From Verrucomicrobiota bacterium (GTDB lineage: Bacteria; Verrucomicrobiota; Verrucomicrobiia; CAIQCK01), in the NCBI GenBank assembly GCA_026397915.1, contig JAPLTX010000026.1, positions 1 to 34,549 of the forward strand: a stretch of DNA of 34,549 bases, read 5' to 3'. The position numbers and the translations under genes are program-made. This document shows, one piece after another, positions 31,318 to 34,549 of the stretch. Position 1 is the first letter of the stretch. Every line of letters starts with the position of its first letter. The notes beneath the pieces were generated by a model. The model saw nothing but the letters and a program-made list of their open reading frames with translations. It was not told where the DNA came from and did not search any database.

Positions 31318-32975
31318 CAAGACCGGAACGACTTCGGTCCTTTCCAGTTCTTGCGGATATAATCGCCGACCCAGTAGCCAAGCGCCATGATCGTCAGCGC
31401 CGGGTTGAAGCCGCCGTTGGTGACGTGGAGGCTGCCGTCGGCAACGAAAATGTTCGGGATGTCGTGTAATTGGCCGTGTTTGTTGGTCACGGACGTCTTT
31501 GGGGCGTTGCCCATGCGGCACGTGCCGGCTTGATGCTGGCCACCGCTGACACCGAGGCCGGGCACGTTGGTCCACGTCTGGATCGCGCCGGCTTCCTTCA
31601 GCCACAGTTCTGCCTTCGACGACGTAAAGCGGCCGATCTCAACGTCGTGCGGATGGCGATGCCCAGAGATGCGCGCGACGGGAATACCCCAGTGGTCCTT
31701 GACCTCCGGATCCACCTCGACTCGCGCGTCGAACACGGGCATCTCCTGCACTGGCCCCATGACGCTCATGGAACGTTTGTAAAAGCGGCGCTGGAAATCC
31801 TTGTGCGCCTTGCCCCACGACGGCGCGCCGGGCGGCCGGCGGTCGGCGAAAAGATATGGCAAGCGGATGAACTCGTTGGCAAGCATCGCGCCGCCAGCGA
31901 GGCCGGGATTGCCGTGGTTGAAGTCGCTGATGGCGATGGTCGCACCCGCGCCGACGTCGTCGAAGGTCTCCTGCTCGAACAAGCCCCACGCGCCGGCGTA
32001 GGCGTGGCCTTGCAGGTTCCTGCCGACCCAATCGCTACGATTGCCCGCGCCAGTTGGGAAAAGCTTCGACTTCGAGTTCAGCAGCAATCGCGCCGTTTCC
32101 GTGGCCGACGCGGAGACGACGACGAGGTCGGCGGGTTGGAACTGCTCGCGGTCGTCGGCGTCGAAGTAGCTCACGCCCTTCGCGAAACCGCGGTCGTCCA
32201 CGGCCACTTCTTTCGCCACGCAGTGGGTGCGCACGTTGCAGTTGCCGGTGGCGATGGCGGCGGGGATGACAGTGTTGTGCGTGCCGCACTTGGCGTTGAC
32301 CTCGCACGCAAAGCCGACGCAGTAGCGGCACTTGATGCACGCTGCACGACCGTTGTAGGGCACCGAGTTGCGCAGCATCGGCACCGGGAACGGATGGAAG
32401 CCGAGTTTCTTCGCCGCCGCCTGGAGCGTTTCGCCTTCGCGGTTGAGCGGGAACGGTGGCATCGGATACGGCTTGCGGCGCGGCGGCGAAAACGGATTCG
32501 TGCTCATGTCGCCCGCGACGCCGATTTCCCACTCGGCTTTCTCGTAGAACGGCTCCAAGTCACTGTAGCTGATCGGCCAGTCCTCCAGCGTCGAACCGGC
32601 CACCGCGCCGTAGGTCGAGCGCATCCGGAAATCCTTCTCCATGAACCGCCACGCCATCGCGCCGTAGCTGACGGTGCCGGAGCCGACGCACGCGGCGTTG
32701 TTGTTGTAGCCGCCCTCGCTCGGCAGCACGACACGCCACTTGCCGGGGCCGGCGCTGACGACGCGGCGGTAACGCTCGTCGTCGGGACCGAACGCGTTGC
32801 CGAGAATGGTGATGCGCTGGCTGATGAGTTCGTCGTGGCCGTGCTGTTCGAACGTGGCCCAGCCGCCGCGCTCCAACAGCACCACCGAGAGGCCGGCCTC
32901 GCTGAGTTCCTTGGCGACCACGCCGCCGCCCGCGCCGGCGCCGACCACGACTGCATTGACTTGCTTGAGCGCCAA
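31317..32975 (-). CDS. GMC-type FAD-dependent sugar/glycoside dehydrogenase
   Basis: I chose a TTG start at 32975 because GGAGG (32987-32983) is seven nt upstream and it is one nt past the preceding stop; 552 aa result. The N-terminus has the FAD motif VVVGAGAGGGVVAKEL with LLERGG. Residues near 215-235 have the Cys-rich CIKCRYCVGFACEVNAKC, comparable to the cluster-binding region in the catalytic subunit of bacterial FAD glucose dehydrogenase. The C-terminus has GQHQAGTCRMG (catalytic His) and NPALTIMALGYWVGDYI (Asn), typical of GMC_oxred_C. There is no signal peptide; it is probably carried by the Tat signal of its small subunit. The family includes gluconate, sorbitol, glucose and glycoside 3-dehydrogenases. 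Confidence 0.9.
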   Translation of the reverse strand: MALKQVNAVVVGAGAGGGVVAKELSEAGLSVVLLERGGWATFEQHGHDELISQRITILGNAFGPDDERYRRVVSAGPGKWRVVLPSEGGYNNNAACVGSGTVSYGAMAWRFMEKDFRMRSTYGAVAGSTLEDWPISYSDLEPFYEKAEWEIGVAGDMSTNPFSPPRRKPYPMPPFPLNREGETLQAAAKKLGFHPFPVPMLRNSVPYNGRAACIKCRYCVGFACEVNAKCGTHNTVIPAAIATGNCNVRTHCVAKEVAVDDRGFAKGVSYFDADDREQFQPADLVVVSASATETARLLLNSKSKLFPTGAGNRSDWVGRNLQGHAYAGAWGLFEQETFDDVGAGATIAISDFNHGNPGLAGGAMLANEFIRLPYLFADRRPPGAPSWGKAHKDFQRRFYKRSMSVMGPVQEMPVFDARVEVDPEVKDHWGIPVARISGHRHPHDVEIGRFTSSKAELWLKEAGAIQTWTNVPGLGVSGGQHQAGTCRMGNAPKTSVTNKHGQLHDIPNIFVADGSLHVTNGGFNPALTIMALGYWVGDYIRKNWKGPKSFRS

Positions 32976-32976
32976 A

Positions 32977-33528
32977 TTATTTCCTCCGGTAGCGGTTCTG
33001 GCCAATGATCTGCGGATAATCAAGGCCGAGCATCTTGTAGCTGGCGTAGCCGCGGTTGCCGCCGTGTTGCGGCCCGCCGTAAAAGCCCGCCATCGTGTGG
33101 TCGCGGATCAGTCGGAAGAACGCGGACGACGATTGCTTGCGCCACGTCTCGCCCTTGGCCTTGCCGGACTCCAGCGCCTTCAGCACCTCGACCTGCTGTT
33201 CGGCTTTCAGCGCAGCAAAATCTTCTTTGAACATCACGCGGCTGGTCTCCTCCACGCCAGCAAGCCCCACGCGATACACCTGCTGGTGGCGGCGCAACCG
33301 GCTGGCGAGTTGCTTGTCAATGAAGTTGATCACGCCGGCGTCACGCGCACCGGGATCCTGGTCGGCGGGAATGATCTGCTCCGTGATGGCGTCCACGAGC
33401 CGCGCCTCGGCGTTGGTGAAGAAACGCCACACGATGACGTCCGCGCCGCGAGTCGGCAGCAGGAAAGCGCTGCCAACTCCGGCCGCGACCGTTTTCACAA
33501 AACGGCGGCGATTGTATTTTATGGCCAT
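32977..33528 (-). CDS. Gluconate 2-dehydrogenase subunit 3 family protein (Tat signal)
   Basis: The ATG at 33528 gives 183 aa with a twin-arginine signal (NRRRFVKTVAAGVGSAF). The mature part (TNAEARLVDAITEQIIPADQDPGARDAGVINFIDKQL, and FYGGPQHGGNRGYASYKMLGLDYPQ) is typical of the gluconate_2-dh3 family, the small subunit that helps export and mature the flavoprotein partner. It is the first gene of a three-gene operon with the GMC enzyme and octaheme cytochrome. Confidence 0.9.
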   Translation of the reverse strand: MAIKYNRRRFVKTVAAGVGSAFLLPTRGADVIVWRFFTNAEARLVDAITEQIIPADQDPGARDAGVINFIDKQLASRLRRHQQVYRVGLAGVEETSRVMFKEDFAALKAEQQVEVLKALESGKAKGETWRKQSSSAFFRLIRDHTMAGFYGGPQHGGNRGYASYKMLGLDYPQIIGQNRYRRK

Positions 33529-33534
33529 AGCGAC

Positions 33535-33563
33535 ATTCTGTTGGCGGCGGCTTTCCTGTTCAA
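33535..33563 (-). promoter_or_regulatory. Probable promoter of the GMC operon, leaderless
   Basis: Minus-strand TTGAAC, 17 nt and CAGAAT; six nt separate the -10 box from the ATG at 33528, predicting a leaderless transcript. It is divergent from the DUF1080 gene promoter at 33593-33620. Confidence 0.45.
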
Positions 33564-33592
33564 CAAAGAACTCTGTCTGGCGCAAACGAGCC

Positions 33593-33620
33593 TTGCACTC
33601 CGGGCTGGCGCGCTCTACAA
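33593..33620 (+). promoter_or_regulatory. Probable promoter of the DUF1080 gene
   Basis: TTGCAC (33593-33598), 16 nt and CTACAA (33615-33620), nine nt before the ATG at 33630; TCTACA one base earlier is an alternative -10. Confidence 0.4.
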
Positions 33621-33629
33621 AAGCACGCC

Positions 33630-34549
33630 ATGAAACTTGACTCTGCTCTCTTTGCGATAGGCGCGGCGTTGTCGCTCACTACGGCGGCGTTCGCGGCGGG
33701 TGGCTCCACGGGACATGCGTTCTACGGCGATCCGCCCGATGACCGCCATGCGTGGTGCGTCCACGACCAGAACCGCCCGCAGCCGAAGGTGGTCGCGCCC
33801 TTGCCCGTGAGCGAGCTGGAGGCGAAGGCCAAGGCGCCGGCGGACGCGGTCATCCTTTTCGACGGCACCGAAGCGTCGCTGGCGAAGTGGGTCTCGGACA
33901 AGAACCCGAACGAGCCGACGAAGTGGATCGTCAATAAGGGCTGCCTGGAGTGCGTGCCGAAGTCCGGCTATGTCCGCACCAAGGAGGAGTTCGGCGACTG
34001 CCAGTTGCACGTCGAATGGGCCGCGCCGACGCCGCCGGAGGGCGAGAGCCAGGGCCGTGGCAACAGCGGCATCTTCCTCTTCGGCGTCGAAACCCAGGTG
34101 CTCGACAACTTCCACAACCCGACCTACGCCGACGGCTTCGCCTGCTCGATGTATGGCGTCCACCCGCCGCTGGCCAACGCGCTGCGTCCGCCGGGCGAGT
34201 TCCAATACATTGACATCACCTTCCACAAGCCGATCTACAAGGACGACAAGTGCGTCCAGGCCGGCTGGATCACCGTCTATTGCAACGGCGTGCTCGTGCA
34301 GGACCGCAACGAGATCGAAGGCGGGACCGGCCACCGCGCGCGCACGAAGGTCGGCCCGCTGGCGGACAAAGGCCCGCTCCGCTTGCAGGACCACGGCAAC
34401 CCCGTCCGCTTCCGCAACATCTGGTATCGCCCGCTGCCCCCGGCGGCCGCCAAGGGCGGCACCCACGGCCCGCTCCCGGCCAAGGCCGTCGCCGCGAAGC
34501 GCAAGGAAATCGCCGCCACGATCCGCAAGGACGCCGCCAAGAAACCCGC
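33630..34549 (+). CDS. Exported DUF1080 (3-keto-disaccharide hydrolase domain) protein, 3' end missing
   Basis: The frame is open from the ATG at 33630 to the window end (306 codons). The signal peptide ends near TTAAFA/AGG. The DUF1080 domain follows: VILFDGTEASLAKWV, GYVRTKEEFGDCQLHVEW, GRGNSGIFLFG, VLDNFHNPTYADGFACSMYG, PPGEFQYIDITFHKP and VRFRNIWYRP. This concanavalin-like fold includes enzymes that cleave 3-keto-glycosides made by glycoside 3-dehydrogenases. The C-terminal Lys/Ala-rich stretch continues past the window. It shares an intergenic region with the divergent GMC operon, supporting a joint role. Confidence 0.85.
   Translation, partial: MKLDSALFAIGAALSLTTAAFAAGGSTGHAFYGDPPDDRHAWCVHDQNRPQPKVVAPLPVSELEAKAKAPADAVILFDGTEASLAKWVSDKNPNEPTKWIVNKGCLECVPKSGYVRTKEEFGDCQLHVEWAAPTPPEGESQGRGNSGIFLFGVETQVLDNFHNPTYADGFACSMYGVHPPLANALRPPGEFQYIDITFHKPIYKDDKCVQAGWITVYCNGVLVQDRNEIEGGTGHRARTKVGPLADKGPLRLQDHGNPVRFRNIWYRPLPPAAAKGGTHGPLPAKAVAAKRKEIAATIRKDAAKKP

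Noticed and set aside
31470..33008. 512-codon plus-strand open frame
   Set aside because: It lies opposite the GMC gene, which has the FAD motif, Cys cluster and catalytic His/Asn; the antisense product is His/Arg/Ala-rich.
1..34549. CRISPR array, tRNA/rRNA genes, integrase or complete insertion sequence
   Set aside because: I looked for regular spaced repeats, tRNA-like cloverleaf segments and transposase or recombinase motifs and found none.

Overview
The window is 34.5 kb of GC-rich, gene-dense DNA with no rRNA, tRNA, CRISPR array, integrase or intact transposase that I can see. Its content suggests a heterotrophic Verrucomicrobiota (or closely related PVC) bacterium. The reasons are exported GH127 and clan GH-A glycosidases, Tat-exported Gfo/Idh/MocA oxidoreductases, a WWRGP-type PQQ-like beta-propeller protein, a GMC oxidoreductase with a gluconate_2-dh3 subunit and multiheme cytochrome, and a DUF1080 protein. 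This assignment is inference from gene families; no database search was possible.

Layout. 1-275 (-): 5' part of hisC, divergent from an exported coiled-coil/TPR protein (415-3327). 3409-12143 (+): exported clan GH-A glycosidase, an exported protein of unknown function, a fused sugar nucleotidyltransferase/GHMP kinase, and an exported GH127 beta-L-arabinofuranosidase-like enzyme. 12144-16639 (+) is patchy: a B12-binding radical SAM enzyme, an orphan GH127 3' tail, a protein with two HEPN-type RX4H motifs, a Gfo/Idh/MocA pseudogene and a SnoaL-like protein. 16751-18507 (-): YebC/PmpR regulator and an exported alpha/beta hydrolase. 18597-25741 (+): SDR dehydrogenase, phytochelatin-synthase-like Cys protease, exported alpha/beta hydrolase, BNR-type propeller protein, polyprenyl-phosphate mannosyltransferase-like GT2 and a GHMP sugar kinase. 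25841-33528 (-): PQQ-like propeller, dicluster ferredoxin, CBS-pair protein, Tat-exported Gfo/Idh/MocA, and a coupled operon of gluconate_2-dh3 subunit, GMC oxidoreductase and octaheme cytochrome c. 33630-end (+): DUF1080 protein, divergent from that operon and cut by the window end.

Function. Much of the window serves glycan use: exported glycosidases and esterase-like hydrolases, sugar kinases, and a right-hand cluster whose families (GMC dehydrogenase, Gfo/Idh/MocA, DUF1080/3-keto-disaccharide hydrolase) match a periplasmic 3-keto-glycoside route, here apparently draining electrons into an eight-heme cytochrome.

The most unusual structural feature is a set of orphan gene 3' ends scattered between unrelated genes. 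GH127-like tails occur at 13842, 18852 and about 23570, ferredoxin-gene-like antisense tails at 18658 and 20717, and a Gfo/Idh/MocA tail at 23178. Two loci (18597-18995 and 23353-23710) are copies of one composite repeat that ends in a promoter-like sequence. Several genes also show a promoter-like pair (TTGnnn, 16-17 nt, TA(C/G)nnT) whose -10 box lies six nucleotides before the start codon, predicting leaderless mRNAs. One of these, the ferredoxin gene, has a Crp/Fnr-like palindrome centred at -41.5.
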